Below are positions 1 through 6,943 of a DNA stretch of 15,592 nucleotides, piece after piece. The notes under the pieces were generated by a model. That model searched no databases, was not told the origin of the DNA, and worked only from the letters and a program-made list of their open reading frames with translations. How positions within the stretch are numbered: the first letter of the stretch is position 1; every line of letters begins with the position of its first letter. Made by a program: the position numbers and the translations under genes. Source of the stretch: JAAAPF01 sp964481035 (GTDB lineage: Bacteria; Pseudomonadota; Alphaproteobacteria; Geminicoccales; Geminicoccaceae); assembly GCA_964481035.1 (NCBI GenBank), contig CAYZSE010000083.1:1-15592 (forward strand), given 5' to 3'.

Positions 1-1
1 C

Positions 2-349
2 TCAAACCTCTTCGGCGACATCCTCTCCGACCTCGGCCCCGCCGTCGCCGGCGGCATCGGCCTCGCAGCGTCGGCCAACCTCAACCCCGAGCGCACCTTT
101 CCCTCGATGTTCGAGCCCGTGCACGGCTCGGCCCCGGACATCGCCGGCCGGGGAATCGCCAATCCGATCGCGCAGATCTGGTCCGGCGCGATGATGCTCG
201 AGCATCTGGGCCACAGCGACGCCGCCAAGGCGATCACGGATGCCTTCGAGGCCGTCCTCGCTTGCGGCGAGGTCAAGACCCCGGACCTCGGCGGCAAGGC
301 CTCGACCACCGACCTGGCGCGGGCGGTCGCCGCCGCGGTCGCCGCCTGA
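2..349 (+). CDS. D-malate/tartrate dehydrogenase-like protein, C-terminal part
   Basis: This is the C-terminal 115 residues of an NAD-dependent beta-decarboxylating dehydrogenase of the isocitrate/isopropylmalate family. The frame is open from the left edge, so the start lies outside the window. Visible family signatures are NLFGDILSDLG near the edge (the metal/substrate-binding Asp region) and the NAD-binding stretch FEPVHGSAPDIAG, followed by IANPIAQIWSGAMMLEHLG. The wording ANLNPERTFPSMFEPVHGSAPD and WSGAMMLEHLG resembles D-malate/tartrate dehydrogenases (DmlA/TtuC type) more than LeuB, which usually has YEPVHGSAPDI followed by an ILS-type helix. The family oxidises and decarboxylates (R)-malate or tartrate in the cytoplasm. 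Substrate assignment from this fragment is an inference; 3-isopropylmalate remains possible. The stop is TGA at 347-349, and 128 bp of non-coding DNA separates it from the convergent tRNA gene. Confidence 0.85.
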   Translation, partial: SNLFGDILSDLGPAVAGGIGLAASANLNPERTFPSMFEPVHGSAPDIAGRGIANPIAQIWSGAMMLEHLGHSDAAKAITDAFEAVLACGEVKTPDLGGKASTTDLARAVAAAVAA

Positions 350-433
350 GCCACGGCGTCGCTGCTGCGCCGCGAGCGTCTTTGATCACGTCGTCGCGTG
401 CGCCACGGGCCCCATACGTTCAAGGCTCGGAGC

Positions 434-450
434 CGCCCGGAAGACGGGCG
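434..450 (-). terminator. Possible hairpin terminator behind tRNA-Glu
   Basis: A 6-bp perfect GC stem (CGCCCG/CGGGCG) with a 5-nt loop lies about 28 nt downstream of the tRNA 3' end in the direction of tRNA transcription. No T-tract follows, so an intrinsic terminator is only a possibility. It is flanked by two direct copies of CGTTCAAGG (417-425 and 452-460). Confidence 0.3.
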
Positions 451-477
451 CCGTTCAAGGACGACGATGGAGAAGCG

Positions 478-552
478 TGGTGACCCCACGGGGACTCGAA
501 CCCCGGTTTCAGCCGTGAGAGGGCTGCGTCCTAACCGCTAGACGATGGGGCC
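478..552 (-). tRNA. tRNA-Glu (anticodon CUC)
   Basis: The reverse strand folds into a complete 75-nt cloverleaf. The acceptor stem starts GGCCCCA (552-546) and pairs with TGGGGTC, with one G-U pair at 2-71. The D arm is followed by an anticodon stem CAGCC/GGCTG enclosing the 7-nt loop CTCTCAC, so the anticodon is CUC. The T arm contains GGTTCGAGTCC. The discriminator is A73 and the CCA end is encoded (478-480). The A discriminator differs from the G found in E. coli tRNA-Glu but, as I recall, is normal in alphaproteobacteria. The tRNA supplies glutamate for GAG codons, which dominate in this GC-rich genome. It has its own promoter candidate immediately upstream. Confidence 0.97.
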
Positions 553-567
553 TACGATCGGTCGCCG

Positions 568-596
568 TGTCTAGACGGGCGGGGCGCGGCGATCAA
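568..596 (-). promoter_or_regulatory. Promoter candidate for tRNA-Glu
   Basis: On the reverse strand, TTGATC (596-591) and TAGACA (573-568) are separated by exactly 17 nt, a housekeeping-sigma layout. The -10 box ends 15 nt before the first tRNA base, giving a 5' leader of about 8 nt, as expected for a tRNA precursor. The -35 box overlaps the stop codon (595-593) of the methyltransferase gene, so the tRNA is probably transcribed independently of it. Confidence 0.5.
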
Positions 597-1870
597 GGAC
601 CTTTTCGCCGGTCGAAGCAGCCGATCAGCTCGACCTCGGCGGCGAAGCGGAACTGGTCGACCACCTGGACATCGCCCAAGACGAACCCGTGGGCGAGCAA
701 GAGCGCGGCGTCCCTGGCAAAGCTCGCCGCGTCGCAGGCGACGTAGACGATGCGGTCGACCGCGCTCCGCGCGAGCTCGGCGGTCTGCGCCGAAGCGCCC
801 CGCCGCGGCGGATCGAGGACGGCGGCATCGAACGCCGCGAGCTCGTCGGCAACCAGAGGACGGCGCTCCAGATCGCGCACGACGGTCGGCACCCCGGCCG
901 CGTGCAACGCCGCGGCCGCGGCGGCGTCGCCCTCGACCGCCGCCACCCGGGCGCCCGTCGCGCGCGCCGCGGCGCTGAAGGTGCCGACGCCCGCGTAGAG
1001 ATCGAGCACCCGGTCCGTCCCCGCCAAGGCGTCGGTGACGGCCGACTGGAGGCAGGCCTCGGCGGCGGCGGTCGCCTGCAGGAACGCGGCCGGCGGCGGC
1101 GCCACCTCGAGCGTCGGCCAGCTCAGCAGAGGTCGGCGGCGCTCGGCGATCGTCTCCGCCGGGGCGCCTTCCGACCGCCAGGCGACGCGGGCGAGGTCGT
1201 GCTCGCCCGCCCAGGCCGCCAGGCGCTCGCGGTCGGCAAGACCCGGTGGATCGCCGCGGCCGACGACCTCGATGCCGGCGTCGTAGGACGTGAGCTCGAC
1301 CTCGCCGGGCGGGCGGTCGAGACCGGCCACGAGCGCGCGGAGAGGGGGGAGCGTCGCGATGAGCGCGGGGTGGGCGATCGGGCAGGCGGTGACGTCGACG
1401 ACCCGCCGGCTGCGGCGCTCGTGAAAGCCGACGACGGGGCCGCGCCCGGTCCGCACGACGGCGACGCGCAGGCGGCGACGGCTCGCCGGCGGGCTCGCGT
1501 GCACGAGCGCCACCGGCACGTCGATGCCGTGCCGAGCGAGTGCCGTCGCGACCCGATCCAGCTTCCACGACCGGTAGAGGTGGAGCGGCAGATGCTGGGC
1601 GACGCAACCGCCGCAGGCGGCGAAATGCCGGCAGACGGGCTCGGCTCGCGCCACCGCCTGGATGCGGTCGACGCTTTCCGCCGCCACCGTCCCGGCGGTC
1701 GCCGCGTCGTAGCGGACGCGATGTCGCTCGCCCGGCAGGGCGCCGGCGACGGCGAGTCGGCGGCCGTCGTGGCGGGCGAGGCCGTCGCCCCGGCCACCCA
1801 GGGCCTCGATGACCACGTCGGTCGTGACGGGTTGCGGCAGCGCCCGCCGCCGGACGCTACTCGAGGACAA
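593..1870 (-). CDS. TrmA/RlmD-family RNA (uracil-5)-methyltransferase
   Basis: This 425-aa SAM-dependent enzyme belongs to the RumA/TrmA family, which makes 5-methyluridine in 23S rRNA or tRNA. A TRAM-like RNA-binding domain covers about residues 15-70. A 4Fe-4S cluster site follows: C80-x5-C86-x2-C89 and C163, the RlmC/RlmD arrangement absent from TrmA. The Rossmann domain has FLQ, DLYAGVGTFS (SAM binding), LDPPRRGA, the catalytic nucleophile C379 in YVACD, and E414, 35 residues later, as in E. coli RlmD (C389/E424). Before E414 the sequence reads DQFRFAAEVE, where the family usually has DQFP, so the Pro is replaced. The start is TTG at 1870 inside the 3' end of the upstream gene (14-bp overlap), suggesting translational coupling; no ATG is available near the TRAM domain. 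The target uridine cannot be told from sequence. Confidence 0.9.
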   Translation of the reverse strand: MSSSSVRRRALPQPVTTDVVIEALGGRGDGLARHDGRRLAVAGALPGERHRVRYDAATAGTVAAESVDRIQAVARAEPVCRHFAACGGCVAQHLPLHLYRSWKLDRVATALARHGIDVPVALVHASPPASRRRLRVAVVRTGRGPVVGFHERRSRRVVDVTACPIAHPALIATLPPLRALVAGLDRPPGEVELTSYDAGIEVVGRGDPPGLADRERLAAWAGEHDLARVAWRSEGAPAETIAERRRPLLSWPTLEVAPPPAAFLQATAAAEACLQSAVTDALAGTDRVLDLYAGVGTFSAAARATGARVAAVEGDAAAAAALHAAGVPTVVRDLERRPLVADELAAFDAAVLDPPRRGASAQTAELARSAVDRIVYVACDAASFARDAALLLAHGFVLGDVQVVDQFRFAAEVELIGCFDRRKGP

Positions 1871-2228
1871 CGAGGCCCATTCGCTCGCCGCGGGCGAGAT
1901 CGACGTACATCAGGTAGCTCCGCCCCTGCTCGTCCTCGAGGACCAGCAGGGCGCGGCCGTCTTCGAGCTGGACGTCCTTGATGACGGCACCCGACGGGGC
2001 GGCGATGCCGACCGCCGGGCCGGCCCGGCGCTCGACCTCGCGCGCACGGTCGGTTTCACGTTTTTGCACGAACAGGTAGACGAAGGTGATGCAGCCGATG
2101 ACCAGAACGACGCCGGTGACCACGACGAAGACCTTCAACAGGCGAAGCCACGGCTCCATCGCCGCGAGATCCTGCTCCGCAGCGAGATCCTCATGGTCGT
2201 CCGTTGGCCGTGCCTGATCCTTCGCCAT
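1857..2228 (-). CDS. Single-pass membrane protein of unknown function
   Basis: This 123-aa protein has an acidic cytoplasmic N-terminus (residues 1-25, rich in D/E), one strong transmembrane helix at about 31-54, a basic/charged stretch (QKRETDRAREVERR), and a small C-terminal domain of about 50 residues with alternating beta-like segments (ALLVLEDEQGRSYLMYVDL). It resembles short alphaproteobacterial membrane proteins found next to rluD/rpoH, perhaps the DUF6476 group, but I cannot confirm that. The start is ATG at 2228 with a GAGG-type ribosome-binding site 10 nt upstream. Its stop overlaps the methyltransferase start by 14 bp, so the two form an operon. Its 5' end overlaps the likely start of the divergent rluD. 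No function is assigned. Confidence 0.85.
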   Translation of the reverse strand: MAKDQARPTDDHEDLAAEQDLAAMEPWLRLLKVFVVVTGVVLVIGCITFVYLFVQKRETDRAREVERRAGPAVGIAAPSGAVIKDVQLEDGRALLVLEDEQGRSYLMYVDLARGERMGLVVLE

Positions 2229-3181
2229 CCGCCCACCACCTCGTGGCCGCCGCCGACGACGACCGCCAGCGGCTCGACCGGTTCCTCGCGCAGCACCTGC
2301 CCGACTTCTCGCGGGCGCGGCTGCAGGATCTGGTCAAGGGCGGCCGTCTGCGACTGAACGCGGCGGTCGTAGTGGACCCGGCGCAGCGGGTCAAACGCGG
2401 CGACGTGGTCGATCTCGACGTGCCGCCGCCGGCTCCGCTGGAACTCGTCCCCGAGGCGCCGCCCCTCGACATCCTCTTCGAGGACGACGACCTCGTCGTG
2501 CTGGTCAAGCCCGCGGGCATGGTCGTCCACCCCGCGCCGGGCCACGCCTCGGGCACGCTGGTGCACGCGCTCTTGGGTCACTGCGCCGGCCGGCTCTCGG
2601 GGATCGGCGGGATCGAGCGGCCGGGCATCGTCCACCGGCTCGACAAGGACGTGAGCGGCGTGATGGTGGTCGCCAAGTCGGACCCGGCCCATCGCGGGCT
2701 CGCCGGCCAGTTCGCCGTGCACGCCGTCGAGCGGGTCTACGCCGCGGTGGTCTACGGCCTCGCGCCGGAGCGCCTGCGGGTCCAGGGCGCCATCGGCCGG
2801 CATCCCAAGGACCGCAAGCGGATGGCCGTCGTCGGCAGCGGCGGCAAGCCTGCGGTCACCCATCTGGAGCGCCGGGGCGCAGCGGGCGTCGCGGCCTCGC
2901 GCTTGGCCTGCCGGCTGGAGACCGGGCGAACGCACCAGATCCGCGTGCATCTCAGCCATGCGGGGCATCCGATCCTCGGCGATCCGCTCTATGGCAAGGG
3001 CCGGGGCCGGATGCTGCCCGGAGAGCTTCGCGCCTGGCTCGAGGACTGGGGGCGGATCGCGCTCCATGCGGAGGTGCTCGGCTTCGCCCACCCGCGCACC
3101 GGACAACGCCTTCTGTTCGAGCGGCCGGCGCCCGACACATTCGATTCTTTGATGGAACGTCTCGGGCGGTGTAACCTTTAG
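2210..3181 (+). CDS. rluD: RluD-family 23S rRNA pseudouridine synthase
   Basis: RluA/RluD-family enzyme of about 323 aa that isomerises uridines to pseudouridine in the large-subunit rRNA (helix 69 for RluD). An N-terminal S4 RNA-binding domain spans about residues 21-73. The catalytic domain carries the signature HRLDKDVSG with the nucleophilic Asp at about 145, preceded by GGIERPGIV. A C-terminal GRTHQIRVHL...GHPILGDPLYG block is typical of the family. Three in-frame starts are possible: TTG 2204, GTG 2210 and GTG 2243. I chose 2210 because it puts about 20 residues before RLDRFL, as in relatives. No start has a good ribosome-binding site. The start overlaps the divergent membrane-protein gene. 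rpoH follows, and its promoter candidate lies in the last codons of this gene. RluC-type specificity cannot be excluded. Confidence 0.92.
   Translation: MPDPSPSAHHLVAAADDDRQRLDRFLAQHLPDFSRARLQDLVKGGRLRLNAAVVVDPAQRVKRGDVVDLDVPPPAPLELVPEAPPLDILFEDDDLVVLVKPAGMVVHPAPGHASGTLVHALLGHCAGRLSGIGGIERPGIVHRLDKDVSGVMVVAKSDPAHRGLAGQFAVHAVERVYAAVVYGLAPERLRVQGAIGRHPKDRKRMAVVGSGGKPAVTHLERRGAAGVAASRLACRLETGRTHQIRVHLSHAGHPILGDPLYGKGRGRMLPGELRAWLEDWGRIALHAEVLGFAHPRTGQRLLFERPAPDTFDSLMERLGRCNL
3149..3177 (+). promoter_or_regulatory. Promoter candidate for rpoH
   Basis: TTGATG (3149-3154) and TAACCT (3172-3177) are separated by 17 nt, inside the 3' end of rluD. This would start transcription near 3184 and give a leader of about 85 nt before the rpoH ATG at 3271. 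The -35 match is good and the -10 match only partial. Read-through from rluD is equally possible. Confidence 0.35.
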
Positions 3182-3270
3182 CTGTGAAGATGCACCTGAA
3201 TTCAGCGGGCGTTCAGTACCGCTCGGGTTCTGTACGCCTTATCGACGTTCACGCGCGGAGTTCTCACCAT

Positions 3271-4185
3271 ATGGCCAGCCTCCCAGTCGTTCCGGTCGAG
3301 GGTTCGGGCCTCTCGCGCTATCTCGACGAGATCCGGCGCTTTCCGATGCTGGAGCCGAAGGAAGAGTACGTGCTCGCCAAGTCGTGGCGCGAGCATGGCG
3401 ACATCGATGCCGCGCATCGTCTGGTCACGAGCCATCTGCGCCTCGTCGCCAAGATCGCCATGGGCTATCGCGGCTACGGCCTGCCGCTGAACGAGATCAT
3501 CTCCGAGGGCAACGTCGGCCTCATGCAGGCGGTCAAGCGCTTCGATCCGGAGCGCGGCTTTCGCCTCGCGACCTATGCGATGTGGTGGATCCGCGCGGCG
3601 ATCCAGGAATACATCCTGCATTCCTGGTCACTCGTGAAGATGGGCACGACGGCGGCACAGAAAAAGCTCTTCTTCAACCTTCGACGCCTCAAGAGCCAGA
3701 TGCAGGCGATCGACGAGGGCGATCTCCGGCCCGAGCAGGTCAAGAAGATCGCCGACCATCTGCAGGTGACCGAGCAGGACGTCGTCGACATGAACCGGCG
3801 CCTCGACGGGCCGGATCACTCGCTCAACGCGGCGCTCCGGGCCGACGGCGACACCGAGTGGCAGGATTGGCTCGTCGACGAGAGCGCGAGCCACGCCGAG
3901 GTGATCGCCGACGAGGACGAGCTCGACCACCGGCGCGGCCTTCTGGCCCAGGCGATGGACATCCTCAACGAGCGCGAGCGCCACATCCTGACGGAACGTC
4001 GATTGAAGGACGAGCCGCAGACGCTGGAGGAGCTGAGCCAGCAATACGGCATCAGCCGCGAGCGGGTGCGCCAGATCGAGGCTCGCGCCTTCGAGAAGCT
4101 GCAGAAGGCGATGCGGGGCTACGAAGCCGAGATCATCGCCGCCCAGGCCCGAGCGGCGGTCCCGCACGAGCAGGCCGGCGCCTGA
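3271..4185 (+). CDS. rpoH: RNA polymerase heat-shock sigma factor RpoH (sigma-32)
   Basis: This 304-aa sigma-70 family group 3 factor directs RNA polymerase to heat-shock promoters. Region 1.2/2.1 covers about residues 12-70. Region 2.3/2.4, which melts and recognises the -10 element, is FDPERGFRLATYAMWWIRAAIQ (91-112). The RpoH-specific box QKKLFFNLRRLK (130-141) separates it from RpoD and RpoS. Region 4.2 with its helix-turn-helix is ISRERVRQIEARAFEKLQ (261-278). The frame is open upstream to 3184, but ATG 3271 is preferred: it has GGAG 10 nt upstream, gives the usual family length, and begins MASLPVVP followed by the conserved LSRYLDEI. The N-terminal residues from 3184 have no family look. 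It lies just downstream of rluD on the same strand and converges on the MFS gene. Confidence 0.96.
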   Translation: MASLPVVPVEGSGLSRYLDEIRRFPMLEPKEEYVLAKSWREHGDIDAAHRLVTSHLRLVAKIAMGYRGYGLPLNEIISEGNVGLMQAVKRFDPERGFRLATYAMWWIRAAIQEYILHSWSLVKMGTTAAQKKLFFNLRRLKSQMQAIDEGDLRPEQVKKIADHLQVTEQDVVDMNRRLDGPDHSLNAALRADGDTEWQDWLVDESASHAEVIADEDELDHRRGLLAQAMDILNERERHILTERRLKDEPQTLEELSQQYGISRERVRQIEARAFEKLQKAMRGYEAEIIAAQARAAVPHEQAGA

Positions 4186-4194
4186 GGGGCGGCA

Positions 4195-4210
4195 CGCCCC
4201 GCGCGGGGCG
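4195..4210 (+). terminator. Possible terminator hairpin between rpoH and the MFS gene
   Basis: A perfect GC palindrome, cgcccc-gcgc-ggggcg, begins 10 nt after the rpoH stop in the 145-bp convergent spacer. A second inverted repeat (gaggcg/cgcctc, about 4223-4236) follows. There is no run of T on either strand, so a bidirectional intrinsic terminator is plausible but weak. Confidence 0.35.
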
Positions 4211-4330
4211 GTCACATTTCGTGAGGCGGCGCGCCTCGGCGCGTCACCGCCTTCGGCAAGGGGTGACCCAACCGCACCCCGCCCAAAGGCAGGCTCAAGA
4301 GGCCGGGCGGGAGCCGAGCTGGTCGAGGCG

Positions 4331-5503
4331 CTACCCGGCTGGACAGCGCCTTGGCGCACGGAAGCGAAACGCCAGGACGGTCGAAGGCGCGGCCGCGATC
4401 AGGAGCATGGCCTCACCGCCCAAGCCGTCGGCGAGCAGGCCCGCGAGCGCCGGCCCGATCGCGCTGCCCAGCGCCACGCCCATCAGCGCTGCGGTGAAGC
4501 CGATCGAGCCGAGGCCCGGAAACAGCCTGAGGCTCCAAAAGGACAAGACGGCACTCATGGTCATCACGACGGCGCCCTGCAGGCCGGCCGACGCGACGAC
4601 GACGGGCCACGACCCGGGCGCCAACGCCAGCAACGCCAACGACAGGGCGCTGGCTGCGAAGATCGTGCGCACCAAGCGGGCGAGCCCGAGCCGCGCCTCG
4701 ATCGAGCCCGTGGCGAAGCCGATCGCGCCGCAAGTACCGTACCCGAGGAAGACGACCGCGGCAGCGGCGTCGACGCGCAGGCCCGGCAAGCCGCCGGCGG
4801 CGACCACGTGGTCGGCGGCGAATCCCAAGAAGACCGCGTTCGCCGCCCCGAAGACGACCGCCGCGGCATGGAGCGGCCGCGCATCGCTGCGGCCCAGCTC
4901 GCCGATCAGGCTCCGCAGGGACGCTGCGGGCACGCCCGGTCGCGGCTTGGCCGGCACCGCCATCGACGTCACGATGACGGCGGCGGCGCCGGCCAGCGCG
5001 AACCCTGCCCAGGCCCGGCGCCAATCGAGCACGCCGTAGCTCACGGCGAGGGCGAGCGCCGCGGCCAGGGCGACGCCGACGGTGGTGCCCGAGGAGACCA
5101 CCGACAACGCCTCGGCGCGCCTGCGCTCGGGCACCGTCCGTTCGGCCGCATCGTTGAAGGGCGCCCAGCCGAAACCGGCGCTCGTGCCGGCGAGCGCGAC
5201 ACCCGCCGCGAGCCGAAGCGGCTCCTCGGCGACCGCGACGAGAGCGAAGCCGGCGGTCGCCGCGGCGGTGCCGAGGACCACCGCCGCGCGCTCGCCGACC
5301 CGCGCCGCGAGCACCGCCGCGATGGGCAAGGCCGCCAGGAAGGCGAGAAAGGCGGCGCTCGCGATGACGCCGGCGAGCGTCGACGAGAGAGCGAAATCGT
5401 CGCGCCAAGCCGGCAGGAAGAGCCCGAAGCCCATCCGCGCCGGGCCGAAAGCGATCGCGGTGCTGCAAAAGCCGGCAGCCGCCAGCCTCCTGGTCGGTGC
5501 CAT
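4331..5503 (-). CDS. MFS transporter, substrate unknown
   Basis: This protein of about 390 aa is almost entirely hydrophobic, with 11-12 predicted membrane segments, and has Major Facilitator Superfamily organisation. Helix 1 holds GPARMGFGLFLPAW. The loop 2-3 region AARVGERAAVVLG corresponds to the MFS A-motif position. The long hydrophilic central loop (PAKPRPGVPAASLRSLIGELGRSD) separates two six-helix bundles. MFS carriers move small solutes across the inner membrane using ion gradients; nothing visible fixes the substrate. ATG 5503 is chosen over the longer GTG 5548 because GAGGG lies about 6 nt upstream and the first helix follows directly. It lies 123 bp downstream of the dipeptidase gene on the same strand, so a two-gene operon for peptide or amino-acid handling is possible. 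It converges with rpoH. Confidence 0.88.
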   Translation of the reverse strand: MAPTRRLAAAGFCSTAIAFGPARMGFGLFLPAWRDDFALSSTLAGVIASAAFLAFLAALPIAAVLAARVGERAAVVLGTAAATAGFALVAVAEEPLRLAAGVALAGTSAGFGWAPFNDAAERTVPERRRAEALSVVSSGTTVGVALAAALALAVSYGVLDWRRAWAGFALAGAAAVIVTSMAVPAKPRPGVPAASLRSLIGELGRSDARPLHAAAVVFGAANAVFLGFAADHVVAAGGLPGLRVDAAAAVVFLGYGTCGAIGFATGSIEARLGLARLVRTIFAASALSLALLALAPGSWPVVVASAGLQGAVVMTMSAVLSFWSLRLFPGLGSIGFTAALMGVALGSAIGPALAGLLADGLGGEAMLLIAAAPSTVLAFRFRAPRRCPAG

Positions 5504-5626
5504 CGAGACCCTCGCCGTGCTCGGCGCGACGGCGACGACCCGCCGCACGCCATCCCTCTGGGCAAAGACGGCGCGCGCGGTCTCGGTTTCATGGCGCGTC
5601 GAGGCCGAGGCCCGCGCGCTCGGAGT

Positions 5627-6667
5627 TCAGCTCTCCCAGACCCGCTCGAGGAGCGCGAGCCAGTTCTCGTGCGCGATCTTCGCCAGAAGCGCGTCGTCGT
5701 AGCCGTGCCGACGCAGCGCCGCCTCGAGCGCGGGCAGGCCTGCGGCGTCGCCGATGGCCTTGGGGATCGTCGCCCCGTCGAAGTCCGAGCCGAGCGCCAC
5801 CCGATCCTCGCCGAGGCGGGCGACGAGATGGTCGAACATGCGGACGACATCATCGAGGGGAGTGTCGGCGTCGCGCTTGCAGTCGGCCCGCAGGTCCGGG
5901 ACCGAGAGGTTGAGGCCGACCAGGCCGTCGCGCTCCTTCAAGCAGTCGAGCTGGCGGTCGGTGAGGTTGCGCGCCGAAGGGACCACGGCGTGCGCGTTGG
6001 CGTGGCTCGCGACGAACGGCCGCTCGGCGACGGCGGCGAGGTCCCAAAAGCCGCGCTCGTTGAGGTGCGCGGTGTCGACGAGGATCCGCTTCGCCTCGAG
6101 CGCGCGGACCAGGGCGCGGCCGCGCTCGGTCAGGCCGGGGCCGGTGTCGGGCGAGGTGAAGTATTGAAACGGTACGCCGTGGCCGAAGATGTTGCTGCGG
6201 CTCCAGACCACGCCCACCGAGCGCAGGCCCGCCGCGTGCAGGACCTCGATCTCCTCGAGATCGGGGCCGATCGCCTCGGCGCCCTCGATGTGCCAGGCGC
6301 AGGCGATGCGGCCGGCCGCCATCGCGGCCCGGATCTCGCCGGCGCTGCGGCAGAGCGCGAGGGCGCCGCGCGCGGCCTCGACCAGCCGCATCAGCCGCGC
6401 CGCCTGGCCGAGCGTGGTCTGCAGCGCCAGGGCCGGCTGGACGGGCGTGGTCGCGAGACCGCTGCCCGTCTCGTCCGCGTGGGGCGAAGGGACGAAGCAG
6501 GCGAACAGCCCGCCGGCGAAGCCGCCCGTGCGGCAACGGGCGAGATCGAGGTGCCCCTTCTCGGCGCCATCCAGGAAGCCCGCGCCCGAGCCGTCGTCCT
6601 GTCGCCACAGGCGCAGGAGGAGGTCGTTGTGACCGTCGAACCAGGCGACCATCGGGAATATCCGCAT
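5627..6667 (-). CDS. Membrane dipeptidase family protein (peptidase M19)
   Basis: This 346-aa zinc hydrolase of the renal-dipeptidase (M19) family typically cleaves dipeptides, including some with a D-residue at the C-terminus. Metal and catalytic motifs are in order: DGHND at 11-15 (H13 and D15), WHIEGAE with the bridging Glu at 128, DTAHLN with H201, SHANAHAV with H222, and GSDFDG with D295. The length fits the family. No signal peptide is present at the chosen start, so it is probably cytoplasmic. The frame stays open upstream to 6841, but the extra residues look random. ATG 6667 is preferred, although its GGGAGAG site is 13 nt away and lies in a small AACGG/CCGTT hairpin flanked by repeats of GTTCAAC. 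An internal ATG (6652) has no site. The MFS gene follows on the same strand. Confidence 0.92.
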   Translation of the reverse strand: MRIFPMVAWFDGHNDLLLRLWRQDDGSGAGFLDGAEKGHLDLARCRTGGFAGGLFACFVPSPHADETGSGLATTPVQPALALQTTLGQAARLMRLVEAARGALALCRSAGEIRAAMAAGRIACAWHIEGAEAIGPDLEEIEVLHAAGLRSVGVVWSRSNIFGHGVPFQYFTSPDTGPGLTERGRALVRALEAKRILVDTAHLNERGFWDLAAVAERPFVASHANAHAVVPSARNLTDRQLDCLKERDGLVGLNLSVPDLRADCKRDADTPLDDVVRMFDHLVARLGEDRVALGSDFDGATIPKAIGDAAGLPALEAALRRHGYDDALLAKIAHENWLALLERVWES

Positions 6668-6691
6668 GTTGAACGGCTGCTCTCCCGTTGA

Positions 6692-6833
6692 ACCGGGGAT
6701 GGCGCCCCGGTGCAAGCTCGCGGTTGCCGCCCCTGCCCGTCTCAGCCACCGGCTCGGTGGGCAGCGGCGGCTGCCGCCGGGCGAGGTGCCGTGTCGGCTC
6801 GGCGACACGGCGACGCCGTGCGCGACGGTGTCG
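6692..6833. other. Cluster of five tandem inverted repeats in a divergent spacer
   Basis: Between the dipeptidase start and the small ORF at 6944 lie five hairpins almost end to end: 6692-6711 (7 bp, loop 6), 6746-6760 (CCACCG/CGGTGG, loop 3), 6761-6774 (GCAGC/GCTGC, loop 4), 6788-6811 (GCCGTGTCG/CGACACGGC, 9 bp, loop 6) and 6811-6833 (9 bp with one G-U, loop 5). The last two share related sequences (GTGTCG/CGACAC). They could form a leader of the dipeptidase mRNA (minus strand), a small RNA, or a terminator region. There is no T-tract, and I see no convincing promoter. Confidence 0.4.
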
Positions 6834-6943
6834 CTCGTCACACCACACGGCCCGCTCAGCCGTTAAGACGATGTCAAGCCAAGAGCTCGATGAATGAAAC
6901 CGGGGCATCGGGGCTCCCATCAGTCGCGCAAGGAACGCCGCCC

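Noticed and set aside
2..349. LeuB (3-isopropylmalate dehydrogenase)
   Set aside because: The FEPVHGSAPD...WSGAMMLEHLG wording fits the D-malate/tartrate dehydrogenase branch better, though the fragment is too short to be certain.
417..460. Two direct copies of CGTTCAAGG flanking a small hairpin downstream of tRNA-Glu, considered as attachment-site remnants
   Set aside because: There is no integrase, no copy of the tRNA 3' end and no foreign DNA nearby; a 9-bp repeat in this context is probably chance.
689..1981. 430-codon open frame on the + strand
   Set aside because: It is the shadow of the methyltransferase gene, with no family features.
3184..3270. 29-residue N-terminal extension of RpoH from GTG 3184
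   Set aside because: It is not conserved-looking, it starts 3 bp after the rluD stop, and ATG 3271 has a ribosome-binding site and gives the family length.
4808..6691. 627-codon open frame on the + strand
   Set aside because: It is antisense to both the MFS and M19 genes, which have recognisable motifs; this frame has none.
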